This document shows positions 18,117-26,647 of a stretch of 57,863 nt of DNA, piece by piece; the first letter of the stretch is position 1; every line of letters starts with the position of its first letter. The notes under the pieces were generated by a model. The model did no database searches, was not told the DNA's origin, and saw only the letters and a program-made list of their open reading frames with translations. The stretch comes from Desulfovibrio sp. (lineage in GTDB: Bacteria; Desulfobacterota; Desulfovibrionia; Desulfovibrionales; Desulfovibrionaceae): positions 1-57,863 of the forward strand of contig JAITSV010000016.1 in NCBI GenBank assembly GCA_031287575.1. The letters are read 5' to 3'. Position numbers and translations under genes: made by a program.

Positions 18117-18734
18117 TTACAATGACAGTACGAACAGGCGGATGCCGTTTTCCAGCATCTGCACGGCCATCATGATGAGCACGAGGCCCATCAGCCGCTC
18201 CATGGCGCGCATGGTGCGCGGGCCCAGCAGGCGGGCGATGTCCGGAGTAAAGGCCATGATGGCGGCGGTGGCCGTCCAGGCCATCAGGATGCCCGCCAGC
18301 ACGTTGACCTGGGCCATCATGCCGCCCTGGGCCTGCCGGGCAAAGACCATCACCGCCGCCAGCAGCGAGGGGCCGGCGATGAGCGGCACGGCAATGGGCA
18401 CGATGAACGGGTCGTGGGCCACGGCTTCGCTGTCGCCCTCCTGCGGGGGAAAAACCATCTTCATGGAGATGATGAACAGGATCAGCCCGCCCGACAGGCG
18501 CAGGGTGGATTGCTCTATCTCCAGCATGCCCAGCAGCGCATCGCCCAGCACGTGAAAGCCCAGGATGATGCCGAGGGCGAACAGCAGTTCGCGCCGCAGG
18601 ATGGCGCGTTGCCGGGCCTCGCCGTGTTCGCGCAGCATGCCGAGGCAGGCGGCGGCATTGCCCACCGGGTCCATGATCAGGAACAGCGGCAGGGCGATTT
18701 CGAAGGCGGTGCGGAAGTTGAAGGCGTCGAACAT
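18117..18734 (-). CDS. MarC/YhgN family integral membrane protein
   Basis: Membrane protein of 205 residues with six predicted hydrophobic segments. Family markers are 'LPLFLIMDPVGNAAACLGML' near the N-terminus, 'LRLSGGLILFIISMKMVF', 'DPFIVPIAVPLIAGPSLLAAVM', and the final 'LMGLVLIMMAVQMLENGI'. These place it in the UPF0056/MarC family (MarC, SnatA, YhgN). The name derives from the marRAB region of E. coli but a role in antibiotic resistance has been discounted; some relatives affect amino-acid transport. It is leftward, ends at its own terminator and lies 187 bp from queD, so it may be separately transcribed. Confidence 0.85.
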   Translation of the reverse strand: MFDAFNFRTAFEIALPLFLIMDPVGNAAACLGMLREHGEARQRAILRRELLFALGIILGFHVLGDALLGMLEIEQSTLRLSGGLILFIISMKMVFPPQEGDSEAVAHDPFIVPIAVPLIAGPSLLAAVMVFARQAQGGMMAQVNVLAGILMAWTATAAIMAFTPDIARLLGPRTMRAMERLMGLVLIMMAVQMLENGIRLFVLSL

Positions 18735-18921
18735 GTGCGTATCCGTTTGGGGGGCCTGCCCATTGTTGGGGGCGGCCCGTTTTCGGGGGGCGTTCCTGCC
18801 CGGGGTCGACGATGGTCCGTTACCGGGTGTGGCAAGGCAGACAAAAAGGATTCGCCCGGCGGGGCCGCGCTGCTGCGGGTGCCGCCGGGCGGAAACTGTC
18901 GGGCGGCGCCGCCGCGTGCGG

Positions 18922-19314
18922 CTATTCGTCGATTTCCATGTAGGTGGCCGACTGGGCGGCCTTTTCCGACACGGTCACGGCGTGCAGGCGCACCCCGTGC
19001 GGGGCAAGGCGCGGTGCCAGCTGCTGCCAGATGTGCCGCGAAAGGTTCTCCGACGAGGGATTCACGGTGTCGAACGGCGTGACGTCGTTCAGGTTCTTGT
19101 GGTCCAGGGTGTCGAGCACCGCGTTCAGTTCGCGCTTCAGCACCTTGAAGTCCAGCACGATTTCGGTGTCGCCGGTCAGGCGGTCACCCTCGGCCACCAT
19201 TTCCACGGCAAAGTTGTGGCCGTGCATGGATTCGCATTTGCCTTCGTAATGGCGCAGCGCGTGCGAGGCGCAGAACTCCGAGCGCACGGTCAGCCGCCAG
19301 ATGGATTTCTTCAC
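18922..19314 (-). CDS. queD: 6-carboxy-5,6,7,8-tetrahydropterin synthase (QueD)
   Basis: Protein of 130 residues (family 115-140). I choose a GTG start at 19314, because AGGAGA sits seven bases upstream and the protein then begins MKKSIWRLTV; an ATG ten codons earlier lacks a good ribosome-binding site. Zinc and active-site residues are visible: 'FCASHALRHYEGKCESMHGHN' contains the catalytic Cys and three His ligands, and 'TPFDTVNPSSENLS' and 'VTVSEKAAQSATY' follow. It makes CPH4 in queuosine/7-deazaguanine synthesis. It lies 84 bp downstream of dnaE on the same strand. Other queuosine genes are not in the window. Confidence 0.9.
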   Translation of the reverse strand: MKKSIWRLTVRSEFCASHALRHYEGKCESMHGHNFAVEMVAEGDRLTGDTEIVLDFKVLKRELNAVLDTLDHKNLNDVTPFDTVNPSSENLSRHIWQQLAPRLAPHGVRLHAVTVSEKAAQSATYMEIDE

Positions 19315-19398
19315 GGTGTGTCTCCTGGGCGTAAACTCTTGCAAGGCAGCGGTTCAGATCGGTCGCCAGCCAGGCTGGCATCCATAAAAGCGTGCTGG

Positions 19399-22300
19399 CT
19401 ACTCAGGCCCTTCGGTCCAGTGGGCAATATCCGTCTCGAAGGCCGGGCCGGGCTGCACCATCCACTGCGGGCCGAACTGCAACAGGCACTCGGACTCGTC
19501 CACCACCAGGCGCACGTTCACCGGCACCGGGCCGCGATGCCGCTCCAGAATGGCGCGCAGGGCGGCAAGGCTGGCAGGCTCCACGCGGGGCAGGGGCATG
19601 TCGATGGTCACGGGCTGGTCGCTGGCGCCGCAGGCGCGGGCCAGCGGAATGACCTTGTCGCCCAGCAGCTTGATTTCGCGCGGGATGTCGTCGTCTTCGT
19701 CAGGCATGGCGGCCAAGCCGTCGCCGCCCCCGCCACCGTTCCTGCCGCCGTCGTCGTTCTGCTGCTTGCTGATGGTGGCCTCCAGCAACAGCGGCTGGTC
19801 CGACTTCAGCAGTTCGCGGAATTCCGCGTACGGCTCGGGAAAGAACACGCACTCGCCGGACGCGGTCAGGTCTTCCACCTGCAGGAAGGCCATGCGCGCG
19901 CCCTTCTTGGTCATGTGCTCCTTGATGCCGGTGACCAGCACGGCGGTCTTCAGCGACATGCCGGGGGCCATGTCCCGCGTTTCTTCCAGCGGGGTAAGGC
20001 GCAGGCGGAACAGCTCCTTGCGGTAGGGCTGGAGCGGGTGGCTGGTCAGAAAGAAGCCCAGCGCCTCCTTTTCGAAGCGCAGCTTCTGGTCGTCGTCCCA
20101 TTCCTGGGCCTGCTGCTCTTCGCAGTCGAAGCCGATGCCGGGGCACACGGCGGGCTCTTCCGGCACCATGGTGAACAGCGAAACCTGGTTGGATTCCTTG
20201 TCCTTCAGGCGTTTCTGGGCCTTGCTGACCACGTTGTCCAGCGCGGCCAGCATGCCCGCGCGGGTGCAGCCAAGGCAATCGCACGCGCCGCCCTTGATCA
20301 GGCTTTCCAGCACGCGCTTGGTCACCTTGCGCAGGTTCACGCGCATGCACAGGTCCAGCAGCGAGGCGAACCCCCCGCCTTCCTCGCGGGCGTCCACGAT
20401 TTCGCGGATGGCTTCGTCGCCCACGTTCTTGATGCCGCCAAGGCCGAAGACGATGGCCCCCTCGTGCACGGTGAATTCGCGGCGGCTGGCCTGCACGTTG
20501 GGCTGCAACACGGCTATGCCCATGTCCTTGCACGCGGCCACGTACTTCAGCAGCTTGTCCTGGTTGCCCATTTCGGACGTAAGCAGGGCGGCCATGAATT
20601 CCGTGGGAAAGTGCACCTTCAGGAACGCGGTGTAGTACGAGATGAGCGCATAGGCCGCGCTGTGCGACTTGTTGAAGCCGTACTCCGCGAACTTTTCCAT
20701 CAGGTCGAAGATTTCGTCGGCCTTGGCCTTGGGAACCTGGTTCTTCTGCGCGCCCTCCACGAACTTGATGCGCTGCTGGCCCATTTCCTCGGCGTTCTTC
20801 TTGCCCATGGCGCGGCGCAAAAGGTCCGCGCCGCCCAGGGTGTAGCCCGCCGCGATCTGGGCGATCTGCATCACCTGTTCCTGGTACACGATGACGCCGT
20901 AGGTATCGCGCAGGCAGTCTTCCAGCGTGGGCAGGGGGTAGGTGACGGGCACCTCGCCGTGCTTGCGCTTGATGAATTCGTCCACCATGCCCGAGCCCAG
21001 CGGGCCGGGCCGGTACAGGGCCAGCATGGCGATGACGTCGTCGAAGCAGGAGGGCTTGAGCATGCGCAGGTACTGGCGCATGCCCGAACTTTCCACCTGG
21101 AAGATGCCGTCGGTGTCCCCGCGCGAGTACAACTCGTAGGTTTCCGGGTCGTCCAGGGCCAGGTTGTCGAGATCGGGCGGGGTCTTGCCCTGCCGGGCGA
21201 TCTCGTCCAGCGAATCCTGCACCAGGGTCATGGTGCGCAGGCCCAGGAAGTCGAACTTCACCAGCCCGACCTTCTCGACCATCTTCATGTCGAACTGGGT
21301 GACTATTTCACCCTTCTTTCCCCGGTACAGCGGCAGGTAGTCGCGCATGGGTCTGTCGGAAACCACCACCCCCGCCGCGTGGGTGGAAGCGTGGCGCGAC
21401 AGCCCTTCCAGCCGCATGGAAACGTCCAGCAGCTTGCGGATCTGCGGATCGGTCTTGTACAGCGCGGCCAGGTCCGGTTCCGCGTCGATGGCCTTCTTGA
21501 CCGTCATCTTCAGGTCTTCGGGCACCAGCTTGGCGATGCGGTCGGTCTCGGCAAAGGTCATGCCCAGGGCGCGGCCCACGTCGCGCACCACCGCTTTCGC
21601 CTTCATCTTCCCGAAGGTGGTGATCTGCGCCACCATGTCTTCGCCGTACTTCTCGCCCACGTACTTGATGACCTCGGTACGGCGGCGTTCGCAGAAGTCC
21701 ACGTCGATATCGGGCATGGACACGCGTTCAATGTTCAGGAAGCGTTCGAACAGCAGGTTGTACGGGAGGGGATCGAGGTTGGTGATGCGCAGCGACCACG
21801 CCACCAGCGAACCGGCGGCGGAACCGCGCCCCGGACCCACGGGAATGCCGTTGTCCTTGGCCCAGTTGATGAAGTCCTGCACGATGAGGAAGTAGCCGGG
21901 AAAGCCCATCTGGCCGATGACGTCCAGTTCCAGCTCCAGGCGCTTCCAGTACAGGTCGTGGTCGATGGTGTCGCGGTTGGGGTGGCGTTCCAGGCGGCGC
22001 TTCAGGCCGTCGCGCGAGAGGCGGCGGAATTCGTCCTCCAGGGTCATGCCTTCGGGCAGGGCATACACGGGAAAGACGTACTTGCCGAATTCGAACTTCA
22101 CCGCGCACTGCTCGGCGATGCGCCCGGTGTTGGCCACGGCGTCGGGCACGTGGGCGAACGCCTTCGCCATTTCCTCCGGCGACTTGTAGTACAGCTCCTT
22201 GGTTTCGAAGCGCATCCGGCGCTCGTCGTCCACCTTGGCCTGGGTCTGGATGCACAGCAGCACGTCGTGGGCTTCCACGTCGCTGGCTTCCAGGTAGTGG

Positions 22301-22914
22301 CAGTCGTTGGTGGCCACCAGGGGCAGCCCGGTGTGGTCGGCCAGTTCCAGCAGCTTCTCGTTCAGTTCGTCCTGTTCCTTCAGGCCGTTGGACTGCAATT
22401 CCAGATAGAAGTTGCCGGGGTAGATGGCCTCGTATTCGCGGGCGATGCGGATGGCGTCGTCCATGCCGCTGCGCAGGAGCGCGCGCGGCACCTGCCCGGC
22501 CAGGCAGGCGGAAAGGGCGGTGATGCCGCCCGAATACTGGCGCAGCAGATCCATGTCCACGCGCGGCTTGTAGTGAAAGCCGTGCAGAAAGCCGTGGGTC
22601 ACCAGCTTGACCAGGTTGTGGTAGCCTTCGTTGTCGCGCGCCAGCAGCACCAGGTGGTGGCGCACGCGGGCCAGCTCCGAGGTCTTGTCCGTGTGGTCGT
22701 TGGCCACGTAGACTTCGCAGCCGATGATGGGCTTTATGCCGAACTGCTTGCAGGTATTGTAGAAATAGACGGCGCCGTAGAGGTTGCCGTGGTCGGTGAT
22801 GGCGGCGGCGGGCATGCCGAAGTCCACCGCCTTGGCGCACAGGTCCTTCAGGCGGATGGCCCCGTCGAGCAGGCTGTATTCGGTGTGGCAATGCAGATGG
22901 ACGAAATCGGACAT
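19399..22914 (-). CDS. dnaE: DNA polymerase III alpha subunit
   Basis: Replicative polymerase of 1171 residues, typical DnaE length. The start at 22914 (MSDFVHLHCHTEYS) gives the canonical PHP-domain N-terminus; a longer open frame would add 50 low-complexity residues. Order: PHP domain (residues 1-270), polymerase palm with the catalytic aspartates in 'SMPDIDVDFCERRR', fingers, a helix-hairpin-helix region, and an OB-fold near the C-terminus ('TKKGARMAFLQVEDLTA'). A short Gly/Asn/Asp-rich insert near residue 1060 ('GGRNGGGGGDG') is unusual. The promoter should lie in the 455-bp spacer containing a 26-bp tandem repeat. Confidence 0.96.
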   Translation of the reverse strand: MSDFVHLHCHTEYSLLDGAIRLKDLCAKAVDFGMPAAAITDHGNLYGAVYFYNTCKQFGIKPIIGCEVYVANDHTDKTSELARVRHHLVLLARDNEGYHNLVKLVTHGFLHGFHYKPRVDMDLLRQYSGGITALSACLAGQVPRALLRSGMDDAIRIAREYEAIYPGNFYLELQSNGLKEQDELNEKLLELADHTGLPLVATNDCHYLEASDVEAHDVLLCIQTQAKVDDERRMRFETKELYYKSPEEMAKAFAHVPDAVANTGRIAEQCAVKFEFGKYVFPVYALPEGMTLEDEFRRLSRDGLKRRLERHPNRDTIDHDLYWKRLELELDVIGQMGFPGYFLIVQDFINWAKDNGIPVGPGRGSAAGSLVAWSLRITNLDPLPYNLLFERFLNIERVSMPDIDVDFCERRRTEVIKYVGEKYGEDMVAQITTFGKMKAKAVVRDVGRALGMTFAETDRIAKLVPEDLKMTVKKAIDAEPDLAALYKTDPQIRKLLDVSMRLEGLSRHASTHAAGVVVSDRPMRDYLPLYRGKKGEIVTQFDMKMVEKVGLVKFDFLGLRTMTLVQDSLDEIARQGKTPPDLDNLALDDPETYELYSRGDTDGIFQVESSGMRQYLRMLKPSCFDDVIAMLALYRPGPLGSGMVDEFIKRKHGEVPVTYPLPTLEDCLRDTYGVIVYQEQVMQIAQIAAGYTLGGADLLRRAMGKKNAEEMGQQRIKFVEGAQKNQVPKAKADEIFDLMEKFAEYGFNKSHSAAYALISYYTAFLKVHFPTEFMAALLTSEMGNQDKLLKYVAACKDMGIAVLQPNVQASRREFTVHEGAIVFGLGGIKNVGDEAIREIVDAREEGGGFASLLDLCMRVNLRKVTKRVLESLIKGGACDCLGCTRAGMLAALDNVVSKAQKRLKDKESNQVSLFTMVPEEPAVCPGIGFDCEEQQAQEWDDDQKLRFEKEALGFFLTSHPLQPYRKELFRLRLTPLEETRDMAPGMSLKTAVLVTGIKEHMTKKGARMAFLQVEDLTASGECVFFPEPYAEFRELLKSDQPLLLEATISKQQNDDGGRNGGGGGDGLAAMPDEDDDIPREIKLLGDKVIPLARACGASDQPVTIDMPLPRVEPASLAALRAILERHRGPVPVNVRLVVDESECLLQFGPQWMVQPGPAFETDIAHWTEGPE

Positions 22915-23370
22915 GGACGTTGGACGTGTTCCCGACAGGGCGGCGCAGGCAGGGCCGCGCGGGCGCGGTGCCTGGTCGTCTGTCTGTTCGCGTGTGAATC
23001 CGGATGGTTGCCGCTTCGGATGCCGCCCAGCGGGGCGGCGGCGGTGCCGTGACGGGGATGGCACACCCTAGCAGAAGGGGGGCGCACCCACAACGCCGGA
23101 GTGGGGGGGCGCAGAGGCCCGGACGGGGACTGGTCAGACAGGACGTGTCAGGCCGGACGTGTCGGGCCAGATGTCGAGCCGGACGTGTCGGGCCAGATGT
23201 CGGGCCGGACGGGTTGGTCCGGACGGGAGCGGGCCGCGTGCCGGGCCGAACGGGGAGCGGGCGCCGGTTCGCCGCGCGGCTTGCCCGGCAGATGGGGAAT
23301 GCGTACAACCACGGCTGCCGCCGCAACCAGCGGACGGCACAGGAGCCAGCGGACGGCACAGGAGGTTGAT
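22915..23370. other. Divergent spacer dnaE / small membrane protein
   Basis: About 455 bp with no convincing gene on either strand. It contains a tandem repeat (23141-23212) and further GGACGGG/CCGGGC-rich sequence. It must hold promoters for leftward dnaE and the rightward genes from 23371; none stands out. Confidence 0.5.
23141..23212. repeat. 26-bp tandem repeat
   Basis: Unit GGACGTGTCGGGCC-AGATGTCGAGCC. There are two full copies at 23155-23180 and 23181-23206, differing by one base, plus partial copies before (GGACGTGTCAGGCC, 23141-23154) and after. There are no spacers between units, so it is not a CRISPR. Confidence 0.85.
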
Positions 23371-23724
23371 GTGTTCGACGTGACCATGGCCCATGCGGCC
23401 GCCGCAGCCACCGTGGCAACGGACGCGGGGGTGGGGGGGCTGATTCTGGAGAAAGCGGGACAGTACGTCCTGATCATCGCCTTTTTCGGGTCCATCATCT
23501 GGTTTCTGCGCTTTCTGTACGGGCCCAAGGGCATACTCCGCGACCCGGCCTGGGACCGCTGGAACGACCAGGCCCGGCGCGAGGCGGAAGTTTCCGCGCA
23601 GGACGCCGACGCGCAGGCGCAGGCGGCGGCCCCCCACAAGGCTTCCCCCACGGTTCCCCCTGTCGGCTCCCGTTCTGCACGGTCCGCCGGGGCGGCAGCG
23701 CCTTCCGACGGGGAGCGGCGGTAG
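23371..23724 (+). CDS. Small single-pass membrane protein, unknown function
   Basis: Protein of 117 residues. A GTG start at 23371 is supported by AGGAGG five bases upstream; the overlapping ATG at 23369 is out of frame. An Ala-rich N-terminus is followed by one transmembrane helix at about residues 30-48 ('YVLIIAFFGSIIWFLRFLYG'), then a conserved-looking 'GILRDPAWDRWNDQARRE' segment and a disordered, Ala/Pro-rich tail. I do not recognise the family. It starts a rightward pair with the HD-domain gene, which begins 2 bp after its stop, so co-translation is likely. Confidence 0.65.
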   Translation: MFDVTMAHAAAAATVATDAGVGGLILEKAGQYVLIIAFFGSIIWFLRFLYGPKGILRDPAWDRWNDQARREAEVSAQDADAQAQAAAPHKASPTVPPVGSRSARSAGAAAPSDGERR

Positions 23725-23726
23725 CC

Positions 23727-24608
23727 ATGGACGCCGCACGCGACATTTCCCGGCACGAGGCCTGGTTCGGCCAGTATGTGGACCGCTTTCTGACCGGCGA
23801 TGCGGCGCATGACGCGCACATCGAACTCAAGCGCGAACATTCCCTGCTGGTGCTGGGCAATGCCCGCGTCATCGTGGCCGAGGCCGTGGCGGCGGGGACC
23901 ATGGACGTGGTCAGCGCCCGCGCGGCGCTGTTGGGCGCGCTGTACCACGACATCGGGCGGTTCCTGCAGTATCGGCGCTGGCAGACCTTCAGCGATGCGC
24001 GCTCCACCAACCACGGCCTGCTGGGCGGACGCGTCCTGAACGAGGAACGTCCCCTGCACGATGAATCCCCCGCCGTGCGGCATCTGGCCGCCTGCGCCGT
24101 GGTGCTGCACAACCGCTTCGCCATTCCGACCGGGGTATCGCCGCGCGCCCGCCAGGTGACCCGCGTGGTGCGCGACGCCGACAAACTGGACATCTTCCGG
24201 GTGCTGGCCGCCCACATGGAACCCGGCGGCCCCCGCGACGACGTGGTGGTAATGCACCTGCCGGAAGTACAGGGGGCGTGGAGCCCCGCCGTGCTGGACG
24301 CGGTGCGCGCCGGGCGCCTGGCCAGCTATGCGGACATGCGCTGCCTGAACGATTTCCGCATCCTGCTGTGCGGGTGGAGCTTCGACCTGGGGTTTGCCGC
24401 TTCGCGCAGGCTGCTGCGCGAATCGGGCCGGGTGGAACGGTTGCTGGCGTGGTTGCCCGCGCCGGACCAGGTGCCGGAAATGGCCGAACTGCGCTGCCGG
24501 GTGCTGGCGGCGCTGCACGATGAAAAGGACATGCCGGATTGCCGGGCGGACTGCAGCCCCGGCATGGCGGACGATGCTGCGGAGACGCCGGAATCCGTGG
24601 CCCCGTAG
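23727..24608 (+). CDS. HD-domain phosphohydrolase
   Basis: Protein of 293 residues. HD-superfamily metal ligands are visible: H in 'LKREHSLLVL', 'LYHDIGRFLQY' (the HD pair), a later His in 'AACAVVLHNRFAIP', and 'RVVRDADKLDIFRV' carrying the distal Asp. The domain therefore looks complete and probably active as a phosphohydrolase, but the substrate is unknown. No GYP-specific or RelA-type motifs are seen. The last 40 residues are variable. It begins 2 bp after the small membrane protein gene. Confidence 0.75.
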   Translation: MDAARDISRHEAWFGQYVDRFLTGDAAHDAHIELKREHSLLVLGNARVIVAEAVAAGTMDVVSARAALLGALYHDIGRFLQYRRWQTFSDARSTNHGLLGGRVLNEERPLHDESPAVRHLAACAVVLHNRFAIPTGVSPRARQVTRVVRDADKLDIFRVLAAHMEPGGPRDDVVVMHLPEVQGAWSPAVLDAVRAGRLASYADMRCLNDFRILLCGWSFDLGFAASRRLLRESGRVERLLAWLPAPDQVPEMAELRCRVLAALHDEKDMPDCRADCSPGMADDAAETPESVAP

Positions 24609-24712
24609 CCCGGTGCACCCGTGATCCCCATGAAGGGGCTGGCGGCGTGCTTTTCCCTGCCCGGTGCCATTGCGATGCGCCGCCCCGCGTTCCCCAACCC
24701 CCTGGATTTTCC

Positions 24713-25474
24713 ATGACCGCCGATCCTTACGCCCGCATTGCGGAATGGTACGACCTGCTGCTGAACCCCGTGCTGGACGGGGTGCGCCGGGCCGTGGCCG
24801 ACGTCTGCCGCGCCGAGGGGCTGCTGCGGGTGCTGGACGCCTGTTGCGGCACCGGGAGGCAATGCGCGGTGCTGCGCGGCGCGGGCGTGGCCTGCGTGGG
24901 GGCGGACTTTTCCCCGGCCATGCTGGGCGCGGCCCGATCCGCCACCCGTGTTGCCCGGCCCTGCGAGCGGGATGCGTCCAGCGGGGGCGGCTGCGTGCCG
25001 CCCGTCATTGCCCGGCCATCGGGTATGTCCGGGTCTGTGCCGTCCGCCCCAGCGTCCCCACCCTCCTTGTCCCCTTTGCTCCTCCCATCTCTCTCCCTGC
25101 TGCGCGCCGACGCCCGCGTGCTGCCCTTCGCGGACAATGTCTTCGATGCGGTGGTGCTGTCGCTGGCCCTGCACGAGATGCCGGAACCCGTGGGCAACGC
25201 GGCCCTGGCCGAGGCCCTGCGCGTGGCCCCGCGCGTGCTGCTGGCCGACTACCGGCTGGCGGAACGCAACCTGGACCTGCCCGCCGCCCTGTTCGTGCAT
25301 CTGCCGGAACGGCTGGCCGGAGCGGAGCACTACCGCAACTTCCGGGGGTTCATGGCCCGTGGCGGGGTGGAAGGGCTGGCGCACCGGACCGGGTTGACCA
25401 TCCTGCGGCGGGAGCGGCTGTTCGGCGGGGCCGGGGCGCTGCTGCTGGCGGAGCGGGGCAGCCGAGCGGGGTGA
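24713..25474 (+). CDS. Class I SAM-dependent methyltransferase
   Basis: Protein of 253 residues. The start at 24713 (MTADPYARIAEWYDLLLNP) is typical of UbiE/Methyltransf_11 relatives. The SAM-binding loop is 'VLDACCGTGRQ' (motif I) and the second acidic loop lies around 'ADARVLPFADN'. Between them sits an insert of about 45 residues (roughly 75-122), rich in Ser/Pro/Arg, where the family normally has a short linker. The later motif 'FDAVVLSLALHEMPEP' is intact. The substrate is not evident. It follows the HD gene by 104 bp on the same strand. Confidence 0.75.
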   Translation: MTADPYARIAEWYDLLLNPVLDGVRRAVADVCRAEGLLRVLDACCGTGRQCAVLRGAGVACVGADFSPAMLGAARSATRVARPCERDASSGGGCVPPVIARPSGMSGSVPSAPASPPSLSPLLLPSLSLLRADARVLPFADNVFDAVVLSLALHEMPEPVGNAALAEALRVAPRVLLADYRLAERNLDLPAALFVHLPERLAGAEHYRNFRGFMARGGVEGLAHRTGLTILRRERLFGGAGALLLAERGSRAG

Positions 25475-25600
25475 CGACGCGCGGGCGGGCGCAGTGATGG
25501 TCGCGATGCCCGCTGCATGCCTGTTTCCTGCCCCCTTCGAGTCTGCTCCGGTTCTGCTTCCTACCTGACGCGCACACCACTTTTCTGTTCGTCCATAACG

Positions 25601-25630
25601 CGAAACGCCCGGCTAGAACCGGGCGTTTCG
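25601..25630 (+). terminator. Terminator-like hairpin, left end of element
   Basis: CGAAACGCCCGG...CCGGGCGTTTCG, a perfect 12-bp stem followed by GTTGTTG, 127 bp after the methyltransferase. The A/T-rich outer arms suit a rightward terminator. Confidence 0.6.
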
Positions 25631-25804
25631 GTTGTTGACAAAGTCTGCTTTTGTAAGCCTCCGGCGGCCAAGGACGGCAGCCGCCAGACGAACTTGCGAG
25701 CCTTGCGGATGGCGATCGCAGAGGGGCTGCCGCCCCTTGGAACTCCATGTTTTGTGCTTTCGTAATGCCCAGGAAACACAAAGGAAAGTTTTTGGGGGAG
25801 GGGG

Positions 25805-25845
25805 GCGGGGGAGGAAACCCTTTTCCAAAAGGGTCCCTCCCCCGC
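25805..25845. terminator. G/C-armed hairpin, family G
   Basis: GCGGGGGAGG...ACCCTTTT-cc-AAAAGGGT...CTCCCCCGC, preceded by GTTTTTGGGGGAGGGG. It is the same design as the hairpins at 9465 and 9602. Confidence 0.6.
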
Positions 25846-25870
25846 AAGAATTTGGGTTTGTCAGCAGTCT

Positions 25871-25899
25871 GAAACGCCCGGTCGAAGCCGGGCGTTTCG
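25871..25899 (-). terminator. Terminator-like hairpin for the leftward lipoprotein gene
   Basis: GAAACGCCCGG-tcgaag-CCGGGCGTTTC lies 49 bp beyond the stop of the lipoprotein gene at 25948. It is an inverted copy of the 25601 hairpin. Confidence 0.6.
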
Positions 25900-25947
25900 C
25901 GTTGGAAGGATATGGCCATTGGTAGTCACATTGGCAGTAGCCGTGCG

Positions 25948-26496
25948 TCACTCTTTGGGCGTGCCCTCGCCGGTGGCTGCGGCGGGCACGGCGGCCACCA
26001 GGTCCAGGGTGGGCTGGGTCACCCGGCCTTCGGCCAGAAGGCGCTGGCGGGCGTCGGCCACGCGCAGGATGGACAACGGCGTTGCCAGCAGCGGCACTAG
26101 CCCGGAGGTCAGGGCATCGCGGTAGTAGGCGGTGTCCTCGTGCTTGCCGAGGAATTCGCGCAGGGTGGCGTCGAGGGAATAGCCCTCTTCCGTGAAGGCG
26201 TCGTCAAAGGCGCGGTACATGTCCAGTCGCAGGCCCTCGCCGGTGAATTTCGGCCCGGTGGCCGTGCCGGTCAGCACGCCCAGCAGTCCCTGCACCACGG
26301 CCTGCTGCCCGGCGTTGACCGCCTTGTTCTGCACCCGCTCGAACACCGGTTTGGTGCAGCTTTCGCGCGGGGGGCAGACCCGCCCGGCGCAGGCGGCGCA
26401 CAGGGCGGCGGCAAGCAGCAGCACGAGGACGGCGGTTCTCGGAAGGGCGGCACGCGGTGCATGCACGGGGGCGTGGGGGGCTGATATGCCAGTCAT
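25948..26496 (-). CDS. Lipoprotein of unknown function
   Basis: Protein of 182 residues. The start at 26496 (MTGISAPH) follows AGGAGA; a longer frame adds 24 unlikely residues. The signal peptide ends in a lipobox-like 'LAAALCAAC', so the mature protein should be lipid-anchored, with further Cys residues just after ('RVCPPRESC'). The rest is soluble, with a distinctive 'FERVQNKAVNAGQQAVVQGL' helix and 'LATPLSILRVADARQRLL'. I do not recognise a named family. It appears to be a single gene: it ends at a hairpin terminator and its start is 151 bp from the upstream HAD gene. Confidence 0.65.
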   Translation of the reverse strand: MTGISAPHAPVHAPRAALPRTAVLVLLLAAALCAACAGRVCPPRESCTKPVFERVQNKAVNAGQQAVVQGLLGVLTGTATGPKFTGEGLRLDMYRAFDDAFTEEGYSLDATLREFLGKHEDTAYYRDALTSGLVPLLATPLSILRVADARQRLLAEGRVTQPTLDLVAAVPAAATGEGTPKE

Positions 26497-26647
26497 GACG
26501 GGCTCTCCTGCGAGATGTTGCGGCCAGGGCCGTACACCCACAGTAGGCCGGGCTGCGGGGCTGCGCAATATCTGCCGTAGCGTGGAGAGGGAATTTGCGG
26601 GTAGTGGGGTGGGCGGCGTAGGGGGACGCCTTGCCCGTTGCGCGTAC

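Larger units (their letters stand above)
25600..25900. repeat. Composite element flanked by inverted hairpin repeats
   Basis: The left end GCGAAACGCCCGGCT-aga-ACCGGGCGTTTC...TGACAAA (25600-25642) reappears in reverse at the right end, TTTGTCA...GAAACGCCCGGT-cga-AGCCGGGCGTTTCGC (25857-25900). Each end is itself a hairpin, and the ends are inverted copies of each other. The interior carries a family G hairpin at 25805-25845. It could be a pair of convergent terminators or a small element with structured termini. Confidence 0.75.
25475..25947. other. Convergent spacer with nested inverted repeats, no gene
   Basis: No gene is supported. The stretch holds the composite inverted-repeat structure at 25600-25900, with three hairpins and a diverged family A remnant at about 25690-25720 (TTGCGAGCCTTGCGGATGG...CGCA). 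It separates the methyltransferase (rightward) from a lipoprotein gene (leftward). Confidence 0.6.

Noticed and set aside
18565..23052. A 1495-codon rightward open frame across dnaE
   Set aside because: It is the antisense shadow of dnaE, whose PHP and catalytic motifs are intact. The translation has no domain pattern.
23141..23212. Possible CRISPR array
   Set aside because: The 26-bp units are directly adjacent with no unique spacers, and no cas gene is present.
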